A DNA stretch of 64,000 nt, taken from contig CAYTGR010000002.1 in the NCBI GenBank assembly GCA_964437445.1, positions 86,899 through 150,898 on the forward strand, given 5' to 3'. Both the position numbers and the translations under genes were made by a program. Shown piece by piece: positions 44,350 through 52,812 of the stretch. Below the pieces are notes generated by a model. It was not told the DNA's origin and did not search any database. It saw only the letters and a program-made list of their open reading frames with translations. The DNA comes from CAYTGR01 sp964437445. GTDB lineage: Bacteria > Chloroflexota > Anaerolineae > B4-G1 > SLSP01. The first letter of the stretch is position 1; every line of letters starts with the position of its first letter.

Positions 44350-45849
44350 ATGAAAGGGTTTCTTGCTCGCCCGCGCCCTGCGCTGGTAGCCGGGCTGTTC
44401 TTCCTGGCCGGAGTGCTCACGCGCCTGCCCTTTCGCGGCCAATTGCTTTACCATTGGGATTCGGTCAACTTCACGCTGGCGCTCCAGCACTTTGATGTGC
44501 GGCTGCACCAGCCCCATCCGCCGGGCTACCTGCTCTACGTCGCCCTGGGATGGCTGGTGAACCGGTTGATTGCCGATCCCAACGCAGCGTATGGTGCGGT
44601 CAGCGTCCTTTTCAGCGGATTGGCGGTGGTTGTGCTCTACTTGCTGGGGCGGGAGATGTTTGGCGACGGGGCGGGGCTGGCAGCAGCGCTTTTTGCGTTG
44701 ACCAGTCCGGCGGTCTGGTTCTACGGCGAGGTGGCGCTGACCTATATCCTGGAGGCCGGTTTTGTGACAGCGATTGCCTGGGCCGCCTATCGGGCGTTGC
44801 GCGGTGAGACGCGCTGGATCTGGATCACGACCGTGCTGCTGGCGATTGCCGGCGGCATCCGCCAGACGACGTTAGTACTCTTCGTCCCGCTCTGGCTATT
44901 GACGCTGTGGAAGGGGACGTGGCGGTTGCGGGTGGGGGCCGGCGTACTGCTGGGGCTGTTGGTGCTCGCCTGGCTGGTGCCCACTATCCTGCTCTCCGGC
45001 GGGCTGGCCGGTTATCTGGCCGCTTCGCAGGCTATCGGCGGCGGTGTAGTCAACGCTTTTGCGCTCTCCGGGTCGGAATCCATCATTGCGCCGGTGGCAC
45101 GGCTGGGTGTTTACCTGGTTTATGGGCTGGGGGGGGCGCTGTTGCCGTTGGGGTACTGGTTGCTCCGGGCACTGGGCCGGCTTTCCAAGCTGCGCACGGC
45201 CTGGCGCGATCCCCGGTGGCAGGTGATGGTGCTCTGGCTGGCGCCCAATCTGCTCTTCTACGCGCCGCTGGTGCGCGCGCCGGGCCATACCTTCTCCTTC
45301 TTGCCGGCGCTCCTGTTGCTGGCTGGGGCCGGGGCGGCCAGGCTGGTTCAGTGTGCCCGGTCGGCGCCCGGGCGATCCGTCTGGCAGGGTGTGATCGGCC
45401 TGTTGCTTGTCGCCAATGGGCTCTTTTTCCTGGTCGCTCCGCCGTTCCTGTTCGGAGTTCAACGGGTGATCTTCACCACGCCGACCCGGGCGACGATTGC
45501 GGACCGCGACCGCTCGTTGGAGACGCGCTTAGTCTACATCCGGGAGCATTTTGCGCCGGCCACGACGATGATCCTTTCCAATGGCGTGGATTTCCGGCAT
45601 CCCGATTATTATTTGACCGATTATATCATCCAGCGCCATGATTCGTCGGTCTATGCGGAGCAGGTGTCCTTGCCTGACGCGGTCACCACCATTGTCTTTT
45701 TCGGGGAGGACCTGCACGCTCCGGCCGGGGCGACCACCGTCACGCTGGCCAATGGCGAAGCGTTGAGCTATCTCACGCGGAATCCAGGGGCGGCGCGGTT
45801 GGAAATTGAGGGGGGGAGCGTCGTGCTGCAAGCCGACGCTGCGAAGTAG
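44350..45849 (+). CDS. Family 39-like membrane glycosyltransferase
   Basis: A 499-residue polytopic protein with ArnT/PMT-like signatures: HWDSVNFTLALQHFD in the first loop and HQPHPPGYLLYVALG in the second. The C-terminal extracytoplasmic part begins near DRDRSLETRLVYIREHFAP. The ATG at 44350 is preferred to 44335 because GAGG lies before it and the heptamer array ends at 44337. It likely uses a polyprenyl-phosphate sugar donor. Confidence 0.8.
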   Translation: MKGFLARPRPALVAGLFFLAGVLTRLPFRGQLLYHWDSVNFTLALQHFDVRLHQPHPPGYLLYVALGWLVNRLIADPNAAYGAVSVLFSGLAVVVLYLLGREMFGDGAGLAAALFALTSPAVWFYGEVALTYILEAGFVTAIAWAAYRALRGETRWIWITTVLLAIAGGIRQTTLVLFVPLWLLTLWKGTWRLRVGAGVLLGLLVLAWLVPTILLSGGLAGYLAASQAIGGGVVNAFALSGSESIIAPVARLGVYLVYGLGGALLPLGYWLLRALGRLSKLRTAWRDPRWQVMVLWLAPNLLFYAPLVRAPGHTFSFLPALLLLAGAGAARLVQCARSAPGRSVWQGVIGLLLVANGLFFLVAPPFLFGVQRVIFTTPTRATIADRDRSLETRLVYIREHFAPATTMILSNGVDFRHPDYYLTDYIIQRHDSSVYAEQVSLPDAVTTIVFFGEDLHAPAGATTVTLANGEALSYLTRNPGAARLEIEGGSVVLQADAAK

Positions 45850-45884
45850 CGTTTTACAAGTTCTGTGAGCCAAGGAGGTCAACT

Positions 45885-47027
45885 ATGGGTATGTCTATTC
45901 CTTTCATCAAACCGCCGTTGGGGCCGGCTGAAAAAGAGGCCGCCTTGAAGGCCATGGAGGGCGGGGCGATTGGCGGCAACGGGCGCTTGACCCGTGAGTT
46001 GCGCAAGTATATGCAGGAACATTTCAATATCCCTTACGTGGTATTGACGACCTCCTGTTCTGATGCGCTGGAGATGGCGATGATGGTGCTCAATGTGCAG
46101 CCGGGTGATGAGGTGATCATGCCCAGTTTCACTTTTGTCTCCACCGCTAACGCCGTCGTGCGACAGGGCGGCCGGCCGGTCTTCGTGGATATTGAGCCCG
46201 ATACCTGGAACCTGGACCCGACTCAGCTGGAGTCACACATCACGCCGCGCACTAAGGGCATCGTCCCGGTCCATTACGCCGGCCAGGGTTGCTGGATGGA
46301 GGAAATCAACCGGATCGCGGCAGCGCACGGCCTCTGGGTGGTGGAGGATGCCGCGCAGGGGGTGGGTAGCCGGTACAACGGTCAGTACCTGGGGACGCTG
46401 GGGACCATCGGCTGCTACAGCTTCCACATCACCAAGAACATCACCTGCGGCGAGGGCGGGGCCTTCCTGACGGGAGACGAAGCACTCGTCCAGCGGGCCG
46501 AAATCGTGGCCGAAAAGGGGACCAACCGCAGCGCTTTCTTGCTGGGGCAGGTGGACAAGTATACCTGGGTGGACGTGGGCAGCAGCTTTATCCTTTCCGA
46601 CCTGCTGGTGGCGATTGCGTTAGTGCAATTGCAGCGGATGGAGGAGATCACTGCCCAGCGGGTAGCCATCTGGCAGCGGTTCCAACGCGAACTGCAAGAC
46701 CTGGAAACGGCCGGCGTGATCCGGCTGATGCGGGTGCGGCCCCAGGCTGAGATCAACGGTCACATTTTCGCTTTCCGGACGGTGGATCCTGACCGGCGCG
46801 GTGACGTGCTGCGCGCATTGCGTGCGCGCGGGATTGAGGCCACGTTCCACTACATCCCTCTTCATTCAGCGCCCTTTGCCCGTGAGCATCTTGGTTCCGG
46901 CGAGGAACTGCCGGTGACCGACCTGGTGAGCCGTTCGCTCGTCCGGTTGCCCATCTATGCGGGCATGACCGAGGCGGAGCAGGTTTACGTCATTGAAAAT
47001 GTCCATGACATTTTCCGGAGGATATAA
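45885..47027 (+). CDS. wecE: dTDP-4-amino-4,6-dideoxygalactose transaminase-like (DegT family)
   Basis: A 380-residue PLP-dependent sugar aminotransferase. The N-terminus MGMSIPFIKPPLGPAE, the internal TTSCSDALEMA and the PLP-lysine K184 in FHITKNITCGEGGAF match the WecE/RffA branch of the DegT/DnrJ/EryC1 family. WecE converts dTDP-4-keto-6-deoxyglucose to dTDP-Fuc4N. The ATG follows AAGGAGG. The dTDP-sugar pathway genes rmlA/rmlB are not in the window and would have to be elsewhere. An amino-deoxysugar in the surface glycan is the inference. Confidence 0.85.
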   Translation: MGMSIPFIKPPLGPAEKEAALKAMEGGAIGGNGRLTRELRKYMQEHFNIPYVVLTTSCSDALEMAMMVLNVQPGDEVIMPSFTFVSTANAVVRQGGRPVFVDIEPDTWNLDPTQLESHITPRTKGIVPVHYAGQGCWMEEINRIAAAHGLWVVEDAAQGVGSRYNGQYLGTLGTIGCYSFHITKNITCGEGGAFLTGDEALVQRAEIVAEKGTNRSAFLLGQVDKYTWVDVGSSFILSDLLVAIALVQLQRMEEITAQRVAIWQRFQRELQDLETAGVIRLMRVRPQAEINGHIFAFRTVDPDRRGDVLRALRARGIEATFHYIPLHSAPFAREHLGSGEELPVTDLVSRSLVRLPIYAGMTEAEQVYVIENVHDIFRRI

Positions 47028-47030
47028 CGT

Positions 47031-47807
47031 ATGAGTGACGAATTAGATCTGACCCTGGTGTTGGCCTGTTACAACGAGGAACCGCACATCCAGGAGTGTG
47101 TAGAGCAGATCCTGGAGGTCATGGACGATGTGCACTGGAACTATGAGATCATTTTCATTGACGATTGCAGCCACGACCGGACCCGTGAGCTGATTGACCA
47201 GATCATTGCCGAGCACCCCAACCATCCGCTGCGCCGGATCTTCCACGAGAAGAACCTGGGCCGTGGCGGCACTGTGACCGAAGGGATGCGGCTGGGCAGG
47301 GGTAAAGTGGTCGGCTACATTGATATTGACCTGGAAGTTCACGCTCGCTACATTCCTTCCTGTGTCCGGGCCGTCATGAAGGGGGCCGACGTGGCGACGG
47401 GGCTGCGCACCTACCGTTTCTACTGGCACTCGCTGGATCGCTATATCATGAGCCGGGGCTATGTGATGCTGGAACAATGGCTGCTTGACATCCCGTTGAA
47501 GGATACCGAGACCGGCTTCAAGTTCTTCCGCAAAGAGAGCATCCTGCCCGTCTTTGACGAAATTGAGGACATGCGCTGGTTCTGGGACACGGAGGTGATG
47601 GTCCGTGCCTGGTTACGCGGCCTGAATGTCCAGGAAATCCCGGTGCTTTTCGTCCGCAAGTTGGACAAGAAATCCACCGTCAAGCCGCTGGCCGACACGA
47701 TTGATTACTTCCAGAAGCTCTGGAGGTTCCGCCGGGTGGTCAAGCGGTTGCGCCAGGAGGCCAAAGTTGGGAGCATTCCGCGAGGTTGGATTCGGGAAAG
47801 CCTTTAA
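47031..47807 (+). CDS. Polyprenyl-phosphate-sugar synthase-like family 2 glycosyltransferase
   Basis: A 258-residue GT-A enzyme of the DPM1/ArnC-like group. Signatures are VLACYNEEPHIQECVEQIL, IFIDDCSHDRT, NLGRGGTVTEGM, the DxD-type IDIDLEV and DTETGFKFFRKE. There is no C-terminal membrane helix. Enzymes of this type charge polyprenyl phosphate with a sugar, which is the donor form used by the five GT-C proteins of this locus. It starts 3 nt after wecE. Confidence 0.87.
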   Translation: MSDELDLTLVLACYNEEPHIQECVEQILEVMDDVHWNYEIIFIDDCSHDRTRELIDQIIAEHPNHPLRRIFHEKNLGRGGTVTEGMRLGRGKVVGYIDIDLEVHARYIPSCVRAVMKGADVATGLRTYRFYWHSLDRYIMSRGYVMLEQWLLDIPLKDTETGFKFFRKESILPVFDEIEDMRWFWDTEVMVRAWLRGLNVQEIPVLFVRKLDKKSTVKPLADTIDYFQKLWRFRRVVKRLRQEAKVGSIPRGWIRESL

Positions 47808-48330
47808 GTTCGGTTTCTACACCCTGGCGCTGGTCCCGTACCGTTGTTTGCTCTTCCCGCAACTGCGGGTTCCGTACCTGCGGTTGCTGGGCGCGCGCAT
47901 CGGCAAGGCGGTGATCATTCACGACACGCATTTCTTCAATTGCTACCGGACCGGGTTTCGGGGATTGGAGATTGGGGATCACAGTTTCATTGGCGATGAA
48001 TGCCTGCTGGACCTGGCCGACCGGATCGTCATGGGCGAACATGTAACGCTGGCCGAGCGGGTCACGATCCTGACGCACACCAATGTCGGCTATCATGATC
48101 ACCCGCTCCAGCCCTATATCCCCTCTATGCAAGCGCCGGTGCGGCTGGAAGCGGGCTGCTTTGTCGGCATCAACGCCACCTTGATGCCGGGGATCACCAT
48201 CGGGCAGGGGGGAGCGGTGGCCGCCGGTGCAGTCGTCACCCAGGATGTGCTGCCGTGGCATGTGGTCGGCGGCGTCCCGGCGCGGGTGCTCAAGCGGCTG
48301 CCGCCGGCGACAGAAACAGAAGCATCATGA
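47767..48330 (+). CDS. Hexapeptide-repeat acyltransferase with TTG start
   Basis: A 187-residue left-handed beta-helix protein. Repeats include LRLLGARIGKAVIIHD, IGDHSFIGDECLLDLADRIVMGEHVTL and GCFVGINATLMPGITIGQGG. They end with WHVVGGVPARVLKRL. No ATG lies near the family N-terminus. A TTG at 47767 has AGGAGG exactly 6 nt upstream, so this start is used. It overlaps the previous gene by 41 nt in another frame. It may acetylate the amino sugar made by the wecE-like enzyme, replacing WecD; that link is inferred from gene order only. Confidence 0.82.
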   Translation: MGAFREVGFGKAFKFGFYTLALVPYRCLLFPQLRVPYLRLLGARIGKAVIIHDTHFFNCYRTGFRGLEIGDHSFIGDECLLDLADRIVMGEHVTLAERVTILTHTNVGYHDHPLQPYIPSMQAPVRLEAGCFVGINATLMPGITIGQGGAVAAGAVVTQDVLPWHVVGGVPARVLKRLPPATETEAS

Positions 48331-49712
48331 ACGGCCAACGCTGGTCTAAGTTAGAAGTGGGATGCCTGCTCCTGCTCGGTCTGGGGACGGTCGGGCTGGG
48401 GCTTTATCACCTGGAGGCTTACCCGGCCCCCTGGTTTGATGAGGGCTGGTATTTACAGATCCCGCGCAATTGGGTGCTCTACGGGCAGTATGCGCCGTTG
48501 AGCGCCGAAGGTTTCCGGGCGGCCGATACGGTGCTCAGCGTCGCACCGACGCTTTATCTGCCGGTGGCGGCGGCTTTCAAACTGGCCGGGATCGGTTTCT
48601 TTCAGGCGCGGGTGGTCATGCTCGGCTACTTGTTGGGGGCGTCGGCAGCCTTCTATCTGGCGGCGCGCCGGGCTTACGGGCCGACCGTGGCCGTGGTGGC
48701 GCTCTATCTCTTTATCTTCCGGCTGGAAGACGATCCTTTCACCTCCACGTTTTATCTGGGGCGGCAGGTGATGGGGGAGGTGCCGGCGCTTGGTTTCCTG
48801 CTGGCGGGCGGACTGCTCTGGTTCCGGGCGCTGGAGACACCGGTGCGCCGGGGTGGGTGGCTGGTTGGCGCCGGCCTGTTGTTGGGGCTGGCGGCGATCA
48901 CCAAGCTCCAGTTCATCCTGTTGATCCTGCCCACGTTGTTAGCGACCGGGCTGATCGCGCAGCTCTACTGGCGGGAGCGGACGTTCGGGCCGGCTGTCAT
49001 AGCGGCCGGGGTCTGCCTCGGCAGTTTAGCGCTCTGGTACGGGGTGCTGCGGTTCATCATGGGGGCGGAGAACTTTACTGTCCTGCTNNNNNNNNNNNNN
49101 NNNNNNNNNNNNNNNNNNNNNNNNNNNNNNNNNNNNNNNNNNNNNNNNNNNNNNNNNNNNNNNNNNNNNNNNNNNNNNNNNNNNNNNTTCCTGGCCGTGG
49201 GCAATTTGTTCATCGCCAGGCTGCTGGTAGACCTGGGCGACGGTTTCCGGTTCGGCCGGCGGGAAGCCGGCACGCCGGTCGCAGCGGGATGGGCGCGGGC
49301 ACTGGCGGTGCTGGTCATGGTGGTGGTCCTGCCCTGGGGGAACTTTCGCTTGCTGGCCCGCGATCTGGTCGCACCGGATCGGAGCCTGGAGCAATTCAAC
49401 GCCTACCTCCAGGCCCACGTGCCGGCCGGGGCGGTCATTGAAACGTGGGAATGGGAGGTCGCTTTCCTGGATACCACCCATCGCTATCACTTCCCGCCCA
49501 CGCCGTTGCTCAATACCTTGATTGCCCAGGCCAATTTGGGAGTGACCGGTGACGTGGTAGACTACGATTTCTTGGCCGCCCAACCTGATTATGTGGTGGT
49601 CGGCCGCTTCGCCCAATGGACTAATTTGTATCCGATGGCGATTCTGGCGGCGCGTGGCCGTCCCGTAGTCACGATCGGTATTTACGTACTTTACGAGGTA
49701 ATGGATTCATGA
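48327..49712 (+). CDS. Family 39-like membrane glycosyltransferase, interrupted by scaffold gap
   Basis: A polytopic protein with the GT39-type first loop YPAPWFDEGWYLQIPRNW. Helices continue up to the gap at 49088-49187. After the gap there is one more helix (ALAVLVMVVVLPWGNF) and a soluble C-terminal part (NAYLQAHVPAGAVIETWEWEV). The frame is the same on both sides if the gap is taken literally. It overlaps the previous stop (ATGA) and the next start (ATGA-type). Confidence 0.78.
   Translation: MNGQRWSKLEVGCLLLLGLGTVGLGLYHLEAYPAPWFDEGWYLQIPRNWVLYGQYAPLSAEGFRAADTVLSVAPTLYLPVAAAFKLAGIGFFQARVVMLGYLLGASAAFYLAARRAYGPTVAVVALYLFIFRLEDDPFTSTFYLGRQVMGEVPALGFLLAGGLLWFRALETPVRRGGWLVGAGLLLGLAAITKLQFILLILPTLLATGLIAQLYWRERTFGPAVIAAGVCLGSLALWYGVLRFIMGAENFTVLXXXXXXXXXXXXXXXXXXXXXXXXXXXXXXXXXXFLAVGNLFIARLLVDLGDGFRFGRREAGTPVAAGWARALAVLVMVVVLPWGNFRLLARDLVAPDRSLEQFNAYLQAHVPAGAVIETWEWEVAFLDTTHRYHFPPTPLLNTLIAQANLGVTGDVVDYDFLAAQPDYVVVGRFAQWTNLYPMAILAARGRPVVTIGIYVLYEVMDS
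49088..49187. other. Scaffold gap of 100 N
   Basis: Exactly 100 N within the GT39-like gene; the true length is unknown. Confidence 0.99.
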
Positions 49713-51280
49713 AATCTCGGTGGTTGCAGGGAGGGTTTTTCCTGGCGCTGGTGTTGTTGCCGGCCCTGGTGGGTATGCTCTTGCTGCGGCCGGTACCCCT
49801 CCAGGCGCAGGGCCGTTGCTGGAGCCAGCCGGTGGAATTCACGCTCCCGTTGACTAAAACCTTATCGCCGACGCAGACGGTGCCGCTTTCCGACTGGAAC
49901 TGGTTCCCGGATGTGACGGTGGATAACCAGGGAGGGGTTCATGTGATCTGGCAGGCGGCGCAATGTTCGCCCCGGTTTGAAAAGCCCTGCCTGATGCATT
50001 CCAGCCGGACGCCGGGGCACGACTGGCAGACCTACGATCTTTTCCTGGACCAGGGCGCCGGGCAATCGGCCGTCCGCTCAGCCGTGGTGGCCAGCACCGA
50101 TGGCCGGCTGCATCTGGTCTACCTGCAAGATTTTCAATACATTGTCTACCGCCAGGCCTGGATAGAGCAGGCCAACCGGGTGCAGGCCTGGTCGGAGCCG
50201 CACCGGCTCAGCGGCTTTGGGCACGCCTATTTCCCTGATATAGCGATTGACCGTTACGGTGTCTTGCACGCGGTCTGGACCGAATCGGCGGGCAACAAGC
50301 CGAGCGAGGCCTGCAAGTACGGGGATTGTTCCGATATTTTCTACCGCCGCTCTACCGATGGCGGATGGCACTGGTCGGTGCCGGTCAACCTCTCCCAGTC
50401 GCCGGTCGGCACGATGAAAGTCCATGTGCTGGCCGATCCGGCCGGGCGGATTCATGTGTTCTGGGAAGAGGGAGGCGACCGCTGGGTTTCCGACAAGCCG
50501 GTGGGAGCCATGTACACCCTCTCGTCCGACGGCGGCCTGACCTGGATCACGCCGACGCTCTTCACCGCGCCGGAGGGCTCTCCCCGCCAGCTCACCGTGG
50601 CGGTGGACGGCCAGCAACAGATACTGGCGGTCTGGCGGCCGTTTCCTGGGGATCGGGTTTTCTATCAAACCTCTTGGGACGGCCTGACGTGGTCGGAGCC
50701 GCAGCCGATCCCCAATTTCTACCCGGTCTCCATGCAAGCGGTCTTTGATGTCTACGACGCCGCCACCGACAGCCTGGGCCACATCCATCTGGTGGCGGCA
50801 GGACGGCGCACACCCACCGGCGACCAGGCGATTTTCCATCTGGAATGGGACGGCCGCACCTGGTCGGCGCCCGATCAGGTCTCGCCCTACGATGGTTATC
50901 CCGAATTCCCGGCCATCGCTATTGAGAACGGCCACACGTTGCATGTCACCTGGTATACCAAAGAGTGGCCGGGCTACGAGGAAGGCCAGAGCGTCCACGC
51001 CTTTTACAGCGCTTGCCAGACCGCAGCGCCGGCCCAGACGCCGGTTCCCCTGCCGACGACGACGCCAACCCCCACGCCAACGCCGCTCCCGACGGCGTTC
51101 CCCACCGCGACGCCTTTCCCCACAGTTTCTATGGGCAACCAGGAGCGCCCCGTGGATCCCAGCGCTCTCTACACCGACGCCGACGAAATTGGGATCGTGG
51201 CGCTCGCCCTGGCTCCGGTCTTTGTCCTGGTTGTCGTGGTCGGAACGGTGATGCTGCGTTGGAAAAAGTCATCGCTTTGA
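49709..51280 (+). CDS. Surface-anchored BNR/sialidase-like propeller protein
   Basis: A 523-residue exported protein. A signal peptide covers about residues 1-33. Repeated Asp-box-like units follow (S-x-D-G-G-x-x-W: RRSTDGGWHWS, TLSSDGGLTWI, related QTSWDGLTWSEPQ), consistent with a BNR/sialidase-fold propeller. A Thr/Pro linker lies near 445-475 and a single C-terminal membrane helix (VALALAPVFVLVVVVGTVML) near the end. The catalytic Arg triad and Tyr/Glu of sialidases were not identified, so it may only bind glycans. It starts at the end of the preceding gene and is part of the locus. Confidence 0.75.
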   Translation: MKSRWLQGGFFLALVLLPALVGMLLLRPVPLQAQGRCWSQPVEFTLPLTKTLSPTQTVPLSDWNWFPDVTVDNQGGVHVIWQAAQCSPRFEKPCLMHSSRTPGHDWQTYDLFLDQGAGQSAVRSAVVASTDGRLHLVYLQDFQYIVYRQAWIEQANRVQAWSEPHRLSGFGHAYFPDIAIDRYGVLHAVWTESAGNKPSEACKYGDCSDIFYRRSTDGGWHWSVPVNLSQSPVGTMKVHVLADPAGRIHVFWEEGGDRWVSDKPVGAMYTLSSDGGLTWITPTLFTAPEGSPRQLTVAVDGQQQILAVWRPFPGDRVFYQTSWDGLTWSEPQPIPNFYPVSMQAVFDVYDAATDSLGHIHLVAAGRRTPTGDQAIFHLEWDGRTWSAPDQVSPYDGYPEFPAIAIENGHTLHVTWYTKEWPGYEEGQSVHAFYSACQTAAPAQTPVPLPTTTPTPTPTPLPTAFPTATPFPTVSMGNQERPVDPSALYTDADEIGIVALALAPVFVLVVVVGTVMLRWKKSSL

Positions 51281-51340
51281 TGACCACGGAACAACCCCGG
51301 TGTTTTCAGAGACAGCGCTGCTGGTGCATACCAGCCAGGA

Positions 51341-51414
51341 ATGAGAATGAGAATGTGAGCAGTGCGCAGTAAGCAGTAAACACGAGCCGGTAACGACGGC
51401 TCTCTGCTCACTAC
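51341..51414. repeat. Degenerate heptamer array (GTGAGCA / TGCTCAC)
   Basis: Units such as GTGAGCA, GTGCGCA, GTAAGCA and the inverted CTGCTCAC lie in the gap before the GT4 gene at 51444. Confidence 0.65.
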
Positions 51415-51443
51415 GGATTGATTTCTCGGGAAGGAGACGTTGG

Positions 51444-52646
51444 GTGAACAGCTTGTTATTAACCCAGGTGCTGCCCTATCCGCCGGATAGCGGCCCAAAG
51501 ATCAAGACTTTCAACGTGCTCAAGTATCTGGCGGCGCGCCACCAGGTTTACCTGGTCTCGTTCGTGCGCTCGGCCGCCGAGGTGGAGCAGGCCACCGCGC
51601 TACGGGAGTATTGTCGTGAGGTGATCACCGTGCCCATGCAACGGTCGCGGGCGCGCGATGGGTGGTTCCTGGCCCGCAGCCTGTTGAGCCGGCAGCCGTT
51701 TGTGATGCTGCGCGACGAGCGCCGCGCTATGCACCAGGCGATTGCCACGCTGACGGCCCGTGTCCCCTTTGACGTAGTCCATGCCGACCAGCTCAACATG
51801 GTCCAGTATGCGCTGCCCCTGAAGGGTCTTCGCAAGGTTTTTGACGCGCACAACGCCGTCTGGACGATTTTTCAACAACTGTGGCGTGAGGCTCCGCCCG
51901 GCCCACGTAAAGCGGCGCTGGCGCTGGAATGGCGCAAATTGCAGCGGTATGAAGGGGAAGCCGGCCGCCGCTGCGATGCGATTTTGGCGGTGAGCGAGGA
52001 TGACCGCCGCGACCTGATCGCCGCTGGTTGCCCGGCCGACCGCTTCACGGTGATCCCCATCGCCATTGATACGCAGGAGCTCGCGCCGGTGGAACGCGCG
52101 CCGGAGGCGCGCGCCATCCTGCACGTCGGCACGATGTACTGGCCGCCCAACGTGGCGGGGATCGGCTGGTTCGCGCGCGCGGTCTACCCGCTGATCCGGG
52201 AGCAGGTGCCCGATACCCGTTTCTACGCGGTGGGGGCCAGGCCGGCCTCGGAGATCGTCGCCTTAGCCGATGAGCGCACCGGCTTCACGGTGACCGGGTA
52301 TGTAGACGATGTGACGCCCTACCTCCGGGAGAGCGCGGCCTTTGTGGTGCCGCTTCACGTCGGCAGCGGGATGCGGGTCAAGATCCTGACGGCGTGGGCC
52401 TGGGGGATTCCGATTGTCTCCACGACGGTGGGCTGCGCCGGGATTCCGGTCCATCCTGGCGAGGATATTCTCATTGCCGACACGGCAGAGGAGTTCGCCG
52501 CTGCTGTGGTGCGTTTGCTGCGTGAGCCGGCGCTGGGTGCCCGGCTGGCGGCCAACGGTCGCCGCTATGTGGAGGCCGCCTTTGATTGGCGGGTGGCCTG
52601 CCGGCCGCTGGATGAAGTCTACGGAAGACTGAAGGCGGAAAATTAG
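51444..52646 (+). CDS. Family 4 glycosyltransferase
   Basis: A 400-residue GT-B fold enzyme. It begins SLLLTQVLPYPPDSGPKIKTFN. Its second half has ILHVGTMYWPPNVAGIGWF, VPLHVGSGMRVKILTAWAWGIPIVSTTVGCAGI and a C-terminal helix. The plan is very similar to that of 34266-35480. The start is GTG at 51444 after AAGGAG. It most likely adds a sugar from a nucleotide donor in the cytoplasm. Confidence 0.88.
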   Translation: MNSLLLTQVLPYPPDSGPKIKTFNVLKYLAARHQVYLVSFVRSAAEVEQATALREYCREVITVPMQRSRARDGWFLARSLLSRQPFVMLRDERRAMHQAIATLTARVPFDVVHADQLNMVQYALPLKGLRKVFDAHNAVWTIFQQLWREAPPGPRKAALALEWRKLQRYEGEAGRRCDAILAVSEDDRRDLIAAGCPADRFTVIPIAIDTQELAPVERAPEARAILHVGTMYWPPNVAGIGWFARAVYPLIREQVPDTRFYAVGARPASEIVALADERTGFTVTGYVDDVTPYLRESAAFVVPLHVGSGMRVKILTAWAWGIPIVSTTVGCAGIPVHPGEDILIADTAEEFAAAVVRLLREPALGARLAANGRRYVEAAFDWRVACRPLDEVYGRLKAEN

Positions 52647-52775
52647 AAACCAGTTCAGGAGTGAGCAGAGAGCAGCAGGTAGAGAAGGGGGAGCAGAGAG
52701 CAGCAGGCAGAAGTTCCTGTTTCCTGCTCACCGCTCACTGCTCACTGTTCACTGCTCACCGCTCACCGCTCACAG
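52647..52775. repeat. Long degenerate heptamer array (GTGAGCA / GCTCACT)
   Basis: It starts with GAAACCAGTT, as at 8789. Repeats of GTGAGCAGAGAGCAG follow, then at least seven inverted units (GCTCACC, GCTCACT, GTTCACT). The two orientations could pair into a long hairpin. It ends just upstream of the GT39-like gene. Confidence 0.85.
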
Positions 52776-52812
52776 TTTCACCTTGCGGGCCAATTTGCAT
52801 GGGAGGGGAAGA

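Noticed and set aside
49709..51280. Active sialidase
   Set aside because: Asp-box-like motifs are present but the catalytic Arg triad and Tyr/Glu pair were not found by eye.
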